The notes below the pieces were generated by a model. That model did not search any database and had not been told where the DNA came from. It saw only the letters and a list, made by a program, of their open reading frames with translations. Source: Mangrovimicrobium sediminis (GTDB lineage: Bacteria; Pseudomonadota; Gammaproteobacteria; Pseudomonadales; Halieaceae). From it: DNA of 64,000 nt. The stretch's first letter is position 1. Every line of letters starts with the position of its first letter. The position numbers were made by a program, and so were the translations under genes. The stretch spans positions 186,001 to 250,000 of the forward strand of contig NZ_SRLE01000011.1 in assembly GCF_004745945.1 (NCBI RefSeq), written 5' to 3'. Below are positions 9,551 through 18,200 of this stretch, piece after piece.

Positions 9551-9863
9551 TAGTGGGGTACGCAAAAAGGCCTCTCGTTGCAAGGATGTAGGGGAAGTTT
9601 TTGGCTACCCGTCTGCTAGGCAGGGCGCGTTTGGCTCTTTTGCTTTCTACTGCAGTGAACGTGATTGGTATCCCTGGCCAATACGAAGGTGGTTGCTTGA
9701 GTAGCCGAAACTTCTTGCAGTGCTTGCAGGGTACCAGGTCTGATATTCCCAGATCGCGCGCCACCTCCTGCGAGGGACGACACCAATCGAGGAGGAAGAG
9801 TTCTTCACGGGTTAGTTCTCTGTTCATGACAGCGTGTACGACCTCATGCCCGGCCAAATTCAT
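9543..9863 (-). CDS. Helix-turn-helix protein remnant
   Basis: A 106-residue frame whose first half follows a recurrent small-protein pattern: LTREEL, then a hydrophobic/Trp segment, EVARDLGISD (helix-turn-helix), and PPSYW. Family members I recall read L-T-R-E-E-L-Y-x-L-V-W-x-x-P, LAKE-x-GISD and RPPRGYWA. Several usually conserved positions differ and the second half is basic and unpatterned, so this is probably a truncated or decaying copy. It lies alone on the minus strand between two plus-strand effector-type genes. A DNA-binding role is inferred from the family. Confidence 0.4.
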   Translation of the reverse strand: MNLAGHEVVHAVMNRELTREELFLLDWCRPSQEVARDLGISDLVPCKHCKKFRLLKQPPSYWPGIPITFTAVESKRAKRALPSRRVAKNFPYILATRGLFAYPTRI

Positions 9864-10150
9864 AGTTCTTGAGCTGTAACTCTATGAAATATAATTAATT
9901 TTGTCCGGTGGCTAGGAGGTTGAACTCGAGATGAACCATAGGCCGAATTGATACCAACTGGTTTGTGAGTTCGGTAGCTGTAAGTGGAAGAATCCTAAAC
10001 ACGTTCCAACAGCGAATATCCGAATCGGGTTGATCGGATACAGTAAGCTGACATAATTTGTCCAATCTTAAGATGTACGCTATACCTAGTCTTAGCCGAT
10101 TGGTGAATCGGCGCCGATGTAGAACTACAATTTCATGGACGATTGTTCTC

Positions 10151-10801
10151 ATGGCCAAAAATTACGTCTTCTTGATTCATGGCATTGATGAATTCAGTGT
10201 CGGCTGGATGCAGCAAGAGTCTACCGCCGCAACCGGTCTTCGAAAAGCCGTCCATCAATACCCATTATTCCAAAATCAGCTCCGAGATGAAGGCGTTGAG
10301 ATCGTTCCCGCTTTTTACGACGACGTGTTCCAGCGCATTTGGAGTGTCGCTCAACGACAGATCGGTGGATGTCCTTATAGAAAAAGCCAGGGAGTAAGTA
10401 TTTCCCGTCTTCAGTCGGTAACCTGGTCGATTGTTCTTTTGACTGCTCAACAGACGGCGCGTGTTTTCAGTACTACCCCGGGCCCGACGAGTCTTATGCA
10501 TCCAGCAGGTATGCCAAAGATGAAGGGAGCGCTTGATATTCCCATTTCAACTGAAATCTTGGGCGTTCTCGGGCAGGGTGCATTAATTGCGATTTTCGAA
10601 GCCGGCGTTTCGCAGGGACTTAAAGATCGCATTAGGCAAGCACTCGTCAAGGACACACGCTGGAGTGAACTTGGCAGGTATCGTGACGACCAGCCTGCCG
10701 AAATCATGCAAATCCAATTGCACTACCTGGCATTTATTTTAGTGGGTGTCTATTTCTTGGCCCTTTTATGTATTCGACACGGTATTGAGAGATCCTGGTA
10801 A
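10151..10801 (+). pseudogene. Alpha/beta-hydrolase-like gene, probably decayed
   Basis: The frame starts MAKNYVFLIHGID, the beta-strand and oxyanion-loop signature of alpha/beta hydrolases, and continues plausibly to about residue 70 (AFYDDVFQRIW). The reading then becomes unlike the family, and a different frame briefly looks better (DVLIEKAR), suggesting a frameshift near 10360-10400. No GxSxG nucleophile motif is visible downstream. The last 90 residues are again protein-like and end with a hydrophobic, possibly membrane-spanning segment (LAFILVGVYFLALLC). There is no ribosome-binding site before the ATG. I read it as a degenerate lipase-like gene, possibly a former effector, with a possible unrelated tail. 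Confidence 0.4.
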
Positions 10802-10919
10802 TGACTTTCGAGATATGTCAGATAGTTTACTCGTTCCACGTGGAATATCGTCTGCGGGAATTTTCAACGGTACTTCTGTTAACACCATCTGATGTTTTGC
10901 AAAATGGAGGAGATTAGCG

Positions 10920-12191
10920 TTGGTAAATATCATCCAAGACTATATTCCGACCAGTCTTCCGACCCGACCTCAAACGCCGTTGACTGCGAGTTACATCACA
11001 ATCCACAACACCGACAACACAACATCCGGCGCGAATGCAGCCGCGCATAACCGCTATGTGAGAAGCGAAGATGCAGTGAAGCGAATGGTATCCTGGCACT
11101 ACACAGTAGATGACAAAGGGGTCTATCAGCACTTGCCGACCGATGAGGTGGGTTTTCATGCAAGTAGAGGCAATACCTCGAGCATCGGTGTCGAAATTTG
11201 CATGAACTCGGACATGGATGATGCGAAAGGCTATTCTAATGCTGCGAAACTAGTGGCCTTCTGCATAAAAAAGCTGGGCCTCACTTTCCCCGGTTGCATG
11301 AAGCAACATCATGACTGGTCCGGCAAGAATTGCCCCAGTGTGATCCGCGCCGGGGCGGTAATCGATTGGGGCGCATTCCTTAATCTTTGCGAAAAAAATA
11401 TCGCCGCGAGTAAATTGTCCGATACAGAGCTACTCAGCATTGATCAACCCGCTGTGCCCGAATGGGCACCCGACGATGCCGAGGCGGTGCTGCGCTCCAT
11501 CGACGAGGCGATGGACCTGCATCAGCACGAGGAAGGCGAACAATGCCGCGGGACGCAAGATGACATCTCAATGACAGGGTCTGGGATGTCAAATGAAAGC
11601 ACAAACGGTAAAACGCCATTCTCAGGCGAACCAGACGCGCGCTGGCTGACTGAACGTGGTACGGATCACGACATGATGCTGCTGGAAGATTTCTGGTATC
11701 GCGACCCAGACGGTAAGATCTGGCAGGCTCCCAGCGGCACAATTGTTGACGGTGCCAGCATACCCAAGCCGCTATGGTCGACCGTCGGCTCACCCTACAC
11801 TGGCAATTACCGCCGCGCTTCCATCGTTCACGATGTCGCTTGCGTGGAGGCAGGTAACGACTGGCACAAGCGACGCGCTGCGGATCGCATGTTCTACTAT
11901 GCCTGCCGTTCTGGTGGGTGCTCCGTTCTCCAGTCGATCGTCTTATATATCGGGGTGCGCATTGGCGCATTGGCCAACAGAGTTCCAGTTTGGGAGGCCG
12001 CTCTATCGCAGGGAGAAGTGCCGCAGATCCGGCCTAGTGCGGAGCAAGAGCGGCTGCTGTTGGATTTTCAGATCATTGCCGAGAAGGTCGTCGCCCTGGG
12101 CGAACCAGACGACGCCAATGTTATTCAAGATCGTACCGACGACGCCATGAGCGAGGTTATGATGATCAACTTTGCCATGCCTCCCAACTAG
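10920..12191 (+). CDS. N-acetylmuramoyl-L-alanine amidase (Amidase_2) fused to DUF1353
   Basis: A 423-residue protein starting at TTG, chosen because GGAGGAG lies seven bases upstream and the Amidase_2 core begins directly afterwards. Residues 1-160 match zinc amidases of the PGRP/Amidase_2 type: strand ITIHNTDN with the first His ligand, SWHYTVDD, the VGFHA motif, SIGVEICMNSD, and the distal HHDWSGKNCP ligand segment. Residues about 235-350 match DUF1353 (IVDGASIPKPLW, then SIVHDVACVE). A 75-residue acidic linker joins the two. It would cleave the amide bond between MurNAc and L-Ala. There is no signal peptide, so export would require a lysis or injection route. Its position among Tae4-type genes favours a delivered cell-wall effector; a phage-type endolysin is the alternative. 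Confidence 0.8.
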   Translation: MVNIIQDYIPTSLPTRPQTPLTASYITIHNTDNTTSGANAAAHNRYVRSEDAVKRMVSWHYTVDDKGVYQHLPTDEVGFHASRGNTSSIGVEICMNSDMDDAKGYSNAAKLVAFCIKKLGLTFPGCMKQHHDWSGKNCPSVIRAGAVIDWGAFLNLCEKNIAASKLSDTELLSIDQPAVPEWAPDDAEAVLRSIDEAMDLHQHEEGEQCRGTQDDISMTGSGMSNESTNGKTPFSGEPDARWLTERGTDHDMMLLEDFWYRDPDGKIWQAPSGTIVDGASIPKPLWSTVGSPYTGNYRRASIVHDVACVEAGNDWHKRRAADRMFYYACRSGGCSVLQSIVLYIGVRIGALANRVPVWEAALSQGEVPQIRPSAEQERLLLDFQIIAEKVVALGEPDDANVIQDRTDDAMSEVMMINFAMPPN

Positions 12192-12395
12192 CTTTGGAAG
12201 TCTAGTTAATTGCAAGACCACCAACCACCTGCCGACCAACTCAGCCAGATTGTTAGACAAAAATGCAAGGGAGTTGCAGAATGTACGGCACTGTTCCAGC
12301 AGAGAAGAATCCAAAGCGGTTTGTAGGCCCTTATTACCTGATAGGTAGATTCGTTCGCCGGATATTTTTCAGTCCGGCATGTGAGGAGTAGGAAC

Positions 12396-12974
12396 GTGGT
12401 GTTTTTCAGAATGGTGATATTGGTCTTCTCTGCTTTTTTTGCAGCCACGGCGCATGCGCAAAACTGCAATCAGTCGTTCATCATCAATACTTCAGTCGTG
12501 GTACCAGAGGCTTTCGATACCAAAGCTTTCGGAGGCATGCAATGTGGCATGCTGGAGCATTATCGCGCAGACATCTATGTCCACAATCTTCTAGATATTT
12601 CGGACACTCAACTTGCTGATTTGGCCAAATGGAAAACAGCGCGCCAAACCTATCTTACCAAGATTCAAGCTGCAGAATAGCGACTAGCTGACGCTACAAC
12701 TAGTGCTGAAATCCAGGCAGCTGTAACGGTTGCCTTTCATTATACCGGGTACGGGATGACTCTAGCCGGCTGTAACCCAAGCGCAGTAACTGGGCTTCCT
12801 GCACTAATTTGCGTCGGTGGGTTTGTGTTGACGCAAGCAGGCACAATCTGGAGTTTTTCTACTATGGGAGGCGATAAGGTGCATGCGCAGGCAGCCCTGC
12901 ATGACGTTAGGGAGATGCTACAAGAGCACGACACACTTAGCGCCGCAGAATTGAACAGGGTTGTACCAAAGTGA
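12396..12974 (+). pseudogene. Secreted periplasmic protein interrupted by one amber codon
   Basis: Starting at GTG, with GAGGAG seven bases upstream, the frame encodes a classic Sec signal peptide (FRMVILVFSAFFAATAHA, cleavage before QNC) followed by a soluble domain of about 75 residues. A TAG at 12678-12680 stops it, but the same frame continues for 98 codons in good style (RLADATTSAEIQAA, then a hydrophobic Gly-rich stretch and EMLQEHDTLSAAELNR). Changing TAG to CAG would restore AAEQRLADA and a protein of 192 residues. It follows the amidase gene by about 200 bases, so it may be a former periplasmic immunity protein; that role is inferred. A functional short form of 94 residues cannot be excluded. 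Confidence 0.6.
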
Positions 12975-13065
12975 GTTTGAGAACGCCTGTCATATTGTGA
13001 GAACTTATTGCCTAAACTAGCACTGACCGGGGTCTTTTCCGAGGCGGCGTAATGACGAAGAATGG

Positions 13066-13266
13066 ATGGGTTGCAGCTCACTGGAACTCAATGCGGAAAG
13101 CTATTTGTTGGACTTCGCTACGGTAAAGGAAATCGAAACCATGCGCCTGATCCGGGGCGATTCTCATATCAAGACAAGGTTGACGGATGAATCTCCTAGC
13201 AACAGGGATGTCTACGTGCAGGGTTTGGTTTACCAAATCTCAGGCAGGTCTGTAATTCAGGAATAG
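13066..13266 (+). CDS. Small hypothetical protein
   Basis: A 66-residue frame with reasonable composition in its second half (KEIETMRLIRGD, VYVQGLVYQISGR). An overlapping ATG at 13052 in another frame has a better ribosome-binding site but stops after 24 codons, so the true gene may be frameshifted like its neighbours. It ends shortly before the next small gene, on the same strand. No family is recognised. Confidence 0.3.
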   Translation: MGCSSLELNAESYLLDFATVKEIETMRLIRGDSHIKTRLTDESPSNRDVYVQGLVYQISGRSVIQE

Positions 13267-13277
13267 GGAGAAACACG

Positions 13278-13530
13278 ATGTCCACTCAACAACAGAAACT
13301 TTTGCGAAGGATTCTTGAGCGATCTGGCGAAAATGTCGATGAAAAAAATTGACGAAGTCTTGGCGGATATCGAATCACTAGAGTCGATTCCGAGAGTTGA
13401 GGAAGTTGAGTACATAATAATGCGTCACTTTCCAGATCTCGAGGTGGACCACCTTACAACAGACAATTCGGACCTGGATGGATTGCTGGGGACTTTAGGT
13501 ACGGGCAAGACTTCAGGTACGGGCAGGTAG
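13278..13530 (+). pseudogene. Small gene with a frameshift at an A7 run
   Basis: An ATG preceded by GGGAGAA starts MSTQQQKLLRRILERSGENVDEKN and stops at once, just after a run of seven A bases. A shift of one base in that run joins it to an open frame reading KIDEVLADIESLESIPRVEE and on to a Gly/Thr-rich end (LGTLGTGKTSGTG), giving about 83 residues. The continuous protein style across the A7 run suggests a frameshift mutation, phase variation, or slippage during expression. The stop is followed two bases later by the next ATG, as in an operon. The function is unknown. Confidence 0.45.
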
Positions 13531-13531
13531 G

Positions 13532-14367
13532 ATGCCAAACGATTTCACGGCTATATGAGCTGCGGAAGAGGAGATAGAGTCTTGTAAGCAGGATTTTTTG
13601 AATATTCTCGGAAGTATTGAAAGCGCAGAGAGATCGCGCGGTACAGTCGAGGAACGAACCAAACTCGTCCAGGAGGCACACCAGTCGGCAGTTCGCTACT
13701 CTTCGAGGGTTGAAAAGTGGGTAGCCGAAAGCTCTTATCTGCGCGCACAGGAAGATGAAGTTTGGCGATTGTCACTTGCCGGATCATGCAGGGCTGTCCT
13801 TACCAGTTATTTGCACTACAGGGACTTTCTTGGAAGAGAATCAGAGAGTTTGGGGGTTGCATTCAGAAACGCTTTCAACCTCCCGACGATGCTTATTGGA
13901 TGATGCAGGGAATGGTCAGAATTGAATATCCCGAGCATTGTACCGAGTTGAGAGATGAGTTCCAGAAGCGCGGGTTGCCGACATCTGGATTCGATGACGA
14001 GAAGCGACAAAATAGGCTACGCGCCGGTCAAATGAGGATTGAGAAAATGACGGCAGAAAAGTGGATAGCAGTGACATTCGGCTTCGTATTCATAACTGTT
14101 CTATTGGCCCTCACGGTATGGCTCAAGGACCCAACACCCATGCAAGAGATCACTTTCCGGATCGTACTTGCACTGTCCGCGGGAGCAATTGGTGCGGTGA
14201 TCCCCGGAGTCTTGAACCTTCAGGGAGAGCTCGGCGGATTTACAATCCGCGCGGCAGGTGCATTGGCGATATTCTTTATTGTTTATTTCTGGAATCTAGC
14301 AACTAGTAGAGAGCAAGGTCAGATTGGACAGCTTTTGGTAGAGGCTGAAGCGCACCGAATAACTTAG
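13532..14367 (+). pseudogene. Membrane protein gene with internal stop and frame change
   Basis: An ATG with an AGGTAGG site begins MPNDFTAI, hits TGA at 13556-13558, and the same frame resumes with a helical, charged segment (EEEIESCKQDF, TKLVQEAHQSAVRYSSRVEKW) up to about 13780. From there a neighbouring frame carries the convincing continuation (DEFQKRGLPTSGFDDEK), then two membrane segments (about VTFGFVFITVLLALTVWL and AAGALAIFFIVYFWN) separated by a PGVLNLQGEL loop. The two-helix arrangement with a Pro-Gly loop recurs in small membrane proteins next to effector-type genes. Translation of only the second part from an internal start at about 13762 or later is possible. The function is unknown. 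Confidence 0.45.
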
Positions 14368-14478
14368 CTGGCAGGACTTCTTTCGCAGTGCCATTTCGTC
14401 ATCGACCAGGAATTATGCTCGCATTAAATGCGCGAGTACCTAGATCGATCAGGCATGACTACATGATGTAGAGCACGG

Positions 14479-14961
14479 TTGAGCTATTGGGTGTCAAATT
14501 TATATTCAAAGTGGTACCAGGGAACCTCGCTTGAAAAGCGTGACTACGACAGGGCTACAATCGAGAATGGGCGACTCGTGCTGTGGTGGTTAGGTGCGAC
14601 GGGTTTCGTGTGGATGACGGCGTGCCTAGGAGGCTTTGCCAGTACCTACCTTAACGAAGCCCGGGGGCTTGGGCGGCTCGATTCGGGGCTGAATTTTGGG
14701 ACCACCATGGGACCACGCACGCGTATTTTCATGCCACCCCACGCCAGCCCAATTTTTAAGTCTTTGATTTTAAGCGTCTACTTTGAGGGCGGGCTCGTAC
14801 TATCAAAAATATATGATGAGCTGCGCGGGCTTGAGCAGCTACTGGAAGACTTTAAGTCAATAGTTCTCGCTACTGGCCACATTGATCTGTGGAATGGCTC
14901 AAGAGCTGTCCATGCGGAATATCCGGATGCTGACACCATCTGGTTCTGGCGGCTTGGCTAG
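14479..14961 (+). pseudogene. Chimeric remnant: membrane-protein tail joined to Tae4 C-terminus
   Basis: The frame is open for 160 codons but has two unrelated parts. The first 98 codons encode a hydrophobic segment (LVLWWLGATGFVWMTACLGG) and a Gly/Arg-rich tail that also occurs, with its own stop codon, at 32.2-32.35 kb. The last 62 codons are a diverged copy of the Tae4-like C-terminus (ATGHIDLWNG is kept). The catalytic Cys half is absent, so it cannot be an active Tae4 enzyme. The start is TTG with no ribosome-binding site. It is best read as a fusion scar left by recombination. Confidence 0.6.
14591..14773 (+). repeat. Dispersed repeat copy A (pairs with 32165-32349)
   Basis: About 180 bases beginning TAGGTG and ending TTTGATTTTAA are shared with copy B at 32165-32349, at my visual estimate close to 85-90 percent identity. 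Both contain GGCTTTGCCAGTACCTACCT and GGGACCACCATGGGACCACG. Copy A joins the Tae4 3' repeat directly after the last shared base, whereas copy B joins a tRNA 3' fragment region. The shared right end suggests a recombination or element boundary. Confidence 0.7.
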
Positions 14962-15135
14962 CATCTCTATCATCTCCATTGATAAATTGATTGCTGAGCG
15001 CTAGACCAACTAAGTGCATTCACTTGAAGTATCGCTATCTAAAGCAAGGACCATCGAGATAATTGCGATAAAGCGAGCAAACCCGATTGGGAGATCACGG
15101 AGCCTCCCGAGGTATTTCGTGGCAACTGGACTTCC
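14774..15135 (+). repeat. Direct repeat copy 2: Tae4 3' end and downstream flank
   Basis: Same orientation as copy 1 at 9213 to about 9550. The coding part is strongly conserved (TTTGAGGGCGGGCTCG, ATTGATCTGTGGAATGG) and the flank only in patches (AAGCAAGGACCAT, TTTCGTGGCAACTGG). The right boundary is approximate. The rest of the gap before the giant gene holds no gene that I can see. Confidence 0.6.
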
Positions 15136-15202
15136 CCGGGTTCGAGTGACACTTCTGGCCAACTTTCTTAACTAAAGTGAGTCAAACTGCTAGTCAAATT
15201 CC

Positions 15203-18200
15203 CTACACCGAAACGTCCAGTGTCTTAAAGTACTCAGTGATGTCGAGATCACACTGAAACCTAGGTCCCGATTCCTCAAAGTAGTCAAGTCCCTCAAGAA
15301 TCTCTGTAGATATTGGCTCTATTGGATACTCGGTGGGACGTCGAAACTCAATTTCTTCAATGTGAACCACATAGCGAGCAGCTGGATCAAAAGCGGCTGG
15401 GAGCTCAATTGAAACTTCCCACTGGCAAGTAGTGCGACGCGCATCACCACAGTCAGCCCTGGTCATTCTGAGGCTTGGCCGTGAACCTTCCCTAGCCGTC
15501 ATCGCTTGGCCCCCATTACCTATTAGGGGGATGTGATTTCTGTGAGTCACCCCGTTGCTTGAAAAGACTTCACTGAAGAGCTGAACTCGCATGATAGGAC
15601 CCCTGTACTCCTGCTCGAGCTCGTTATCGAGGAGCGGCTTCATGTTCAAAGTCGCCAATCCCTGGACTAAGATATGTACCTTGCTATCTTTAATGCTCAG
15701 CTCGGTGATTCGTTCATTCATGATCTGAATCCACTGGGTCACTGGCTGTGATAGTTTAAGATCAGGGCGCGTATAGGGCTGGTACCGCACTAAACCTAGA
15801 CGTACGAACGGTTCTGGTAAGTAACCAGGGTCGATTTCCACATCCACGTACCACTCTTCGTTGTCTGGGTCGAACTTCGGTTCATAGTGTACGACACCTA
15901 CTATGAGTGAGTCAGAGATTAGATCCTCAACACCATGCTCTTTCGAGTCTGTAGCGGAGCCGAAGGGCATTTTCAAGGCGCTTTCGAACAGTGCGTTACC
16001 ACTCTCTAGGTCACGAAATGCTTTTAGCGGGAGAAAGACGCCCGGGGCTCCAATTTTACCCATATCGACATCGTATGTGGTACCGCGAATTGGATCACTG
16101 CCGAGCCGAGTAACGAAGGCTCCACCCGGCCCCAAGTCGCTATCTTGGAAATCCCGTAATACCATCAACTCTGGATCGTCATCGTCCGGACCATGCCGTA
16201 ATGGCACATAATCTTCGTCAATGTTTCCATCATCCTCCGGTGTCCGTAGGTATGGGGGCCACACCACCAGACCAACGCGTTCAAACAACCCGGAGGAAAA
16301 CCATTCGCGTCCGAGTCGTATATGAATATTTGCCATCCTTCTGATCCGCATTTTTCGATGCATGCCAGAGCCGGCTTCCTCGCACTTCCAACTGAAGGTG
16401 ACCGTAGGAATCTTGTCAGACACATCACATTTTGTCGGCCTTACTGTAGCTGGTAGGAGTGCGGCCTTTGTCTTTCCAATGGTAACTGCGTGTTTGCCCG
16501 GAACAGGTTCCCTAGGGAGAAACACGTATTTGTCTCCCTTGGTCGTAACCCGGCGAATGGATGTCATTGCGTTTAATGAGCGGCAAAATATCCTGGGAGT
16601 GATCTCTAGCAATCGAGCTTTACCGTCGGGGAATGTGTGGCGACTGGTTACTCGCCAGCTATCCGGCCCTCCAGTCTCTTCGCGGAAGAATTGTCCAAGC
16701 TCTATTACGCTTCGTCCATCACTACCAATCGAGGAGTTGTTGGGTAGGCTCGATGCATCTAGTCCTTCAACTCGCAGCAGAGACACATCGGAGGAACGAT
16801 GGAATACGCTTCCATCTCTAGTGATAGAAAACCCAAAAACTTGTTCTGCGCTAAGGTGTTTTGCATCATTGGAACTTGCCGCCTCGCATTGCTCGTCCAC
16901 TTTTGGCCAACGACCGGATAAGCGATCACCTAAGCTACGCCTTCTACCGGAGTCGTCGAAGATGTCTGATCCCGGCAGAACAGTGCGGGCGATCAATTCA
17001 AAGCCGTCTGTCGTGTCTAGATCTATCTCGAGCTTACCTTGTATTTGGAACGCCGTAGTATCTTCAATCACACGTTTATAGCCGTTTCCTGCAGATCCAT
17101 TTGAAGTAATCTCGGCTTCAATGGGTTTCTCGGATGACTCGGATTCTCGCGATACAACAAGGTCCAAATTGTCGCGAACGCTCTCCGGTACTAGCCCCGC
17201 GGACCTAATCAGAGGCTCCTTTGCTGCCAACGGGCCAGCTAGAATAGGGGGCTCTTGAGGCCGGTTCGCCGCATGTGTGACGGTGACTGTTTTTATTGCT
17301 GCAATTTCTCCTAGGGGGTGAGTGAGCATCACTTCGCGGATCAACTCGGCAAGCTTCACTAAGAATTCCATCTCTGGTACCACATAGCCACCAGGACCGA
17401 CAAAGCAAGTGTCTTTTGGCACTACCGCTGACAATTGAATTCTCTTGAGTGCCTCCGCAATACTTCGGTTGAATGGTCCAAGTACTTTGGCAAGGCCTTC
17501 GATGACATCATCGGCTGATATTTCTTTTCTGGAGGAAGCATCACCGGACACCCTTATAGCTAATGATTGAAGAATAGAAAATTCTCTGGCTAAATCTTGA
17601 GCCGATGGAACACACCACATATCCAACTCGTAGCTTTCGCCTGGGAGAAGTGCCACCCGGACACCAGCGAATTTGTGCTCTCTCCCGCTAATCTGAGTCT
17701 TGATGTTTTCAGCGCTAAGTAGAATATTGACGTTTTGGCTCCCATCTTTCTTGCTAATTCTCCTTGAGCGAACCTCTATTGCCATCGGCTCCACTTCGTA
17801 CAAATCTGAATCACCGAACATAGGTATCGTCAGAGTTTGTGGCAAATACTCTTTCTCACCTGGTCGGCGCAGAGCAAAAGTGACTGCGCGCGCTTTAGGA
17901 TCGGCGAAATAGCCCCTAGTTTCCGGATACTTCGTGCTGATCACCGGATCTCCGATTGTAATATTCTCATTGAGTTCATCTTCCTTGGGATTGCTAACTA
18001 CCTCCCGGCTAACGAAATGATACAATCCGTTAAATCCCTTCATTCGTTTGGTCAGCGCGACTGGGAATTTACCTTCATCCGTAATGTAGGAATATGCTCT
18101 CAAACAGCCTTTGATCAGCTTTTGGCTTTTGTCATTATCGTAGACGCCATGTCGAACGACATCTTCGAAGTCAAGCGGAGGAGGGAATAGAATACGGACA

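Noticed and set aside
14479-14961. Second functional Tae4 effector
   Set aside because: It lacks the Cys-containing N-terminal half and is fused to an unrelated membrane-protein tail.
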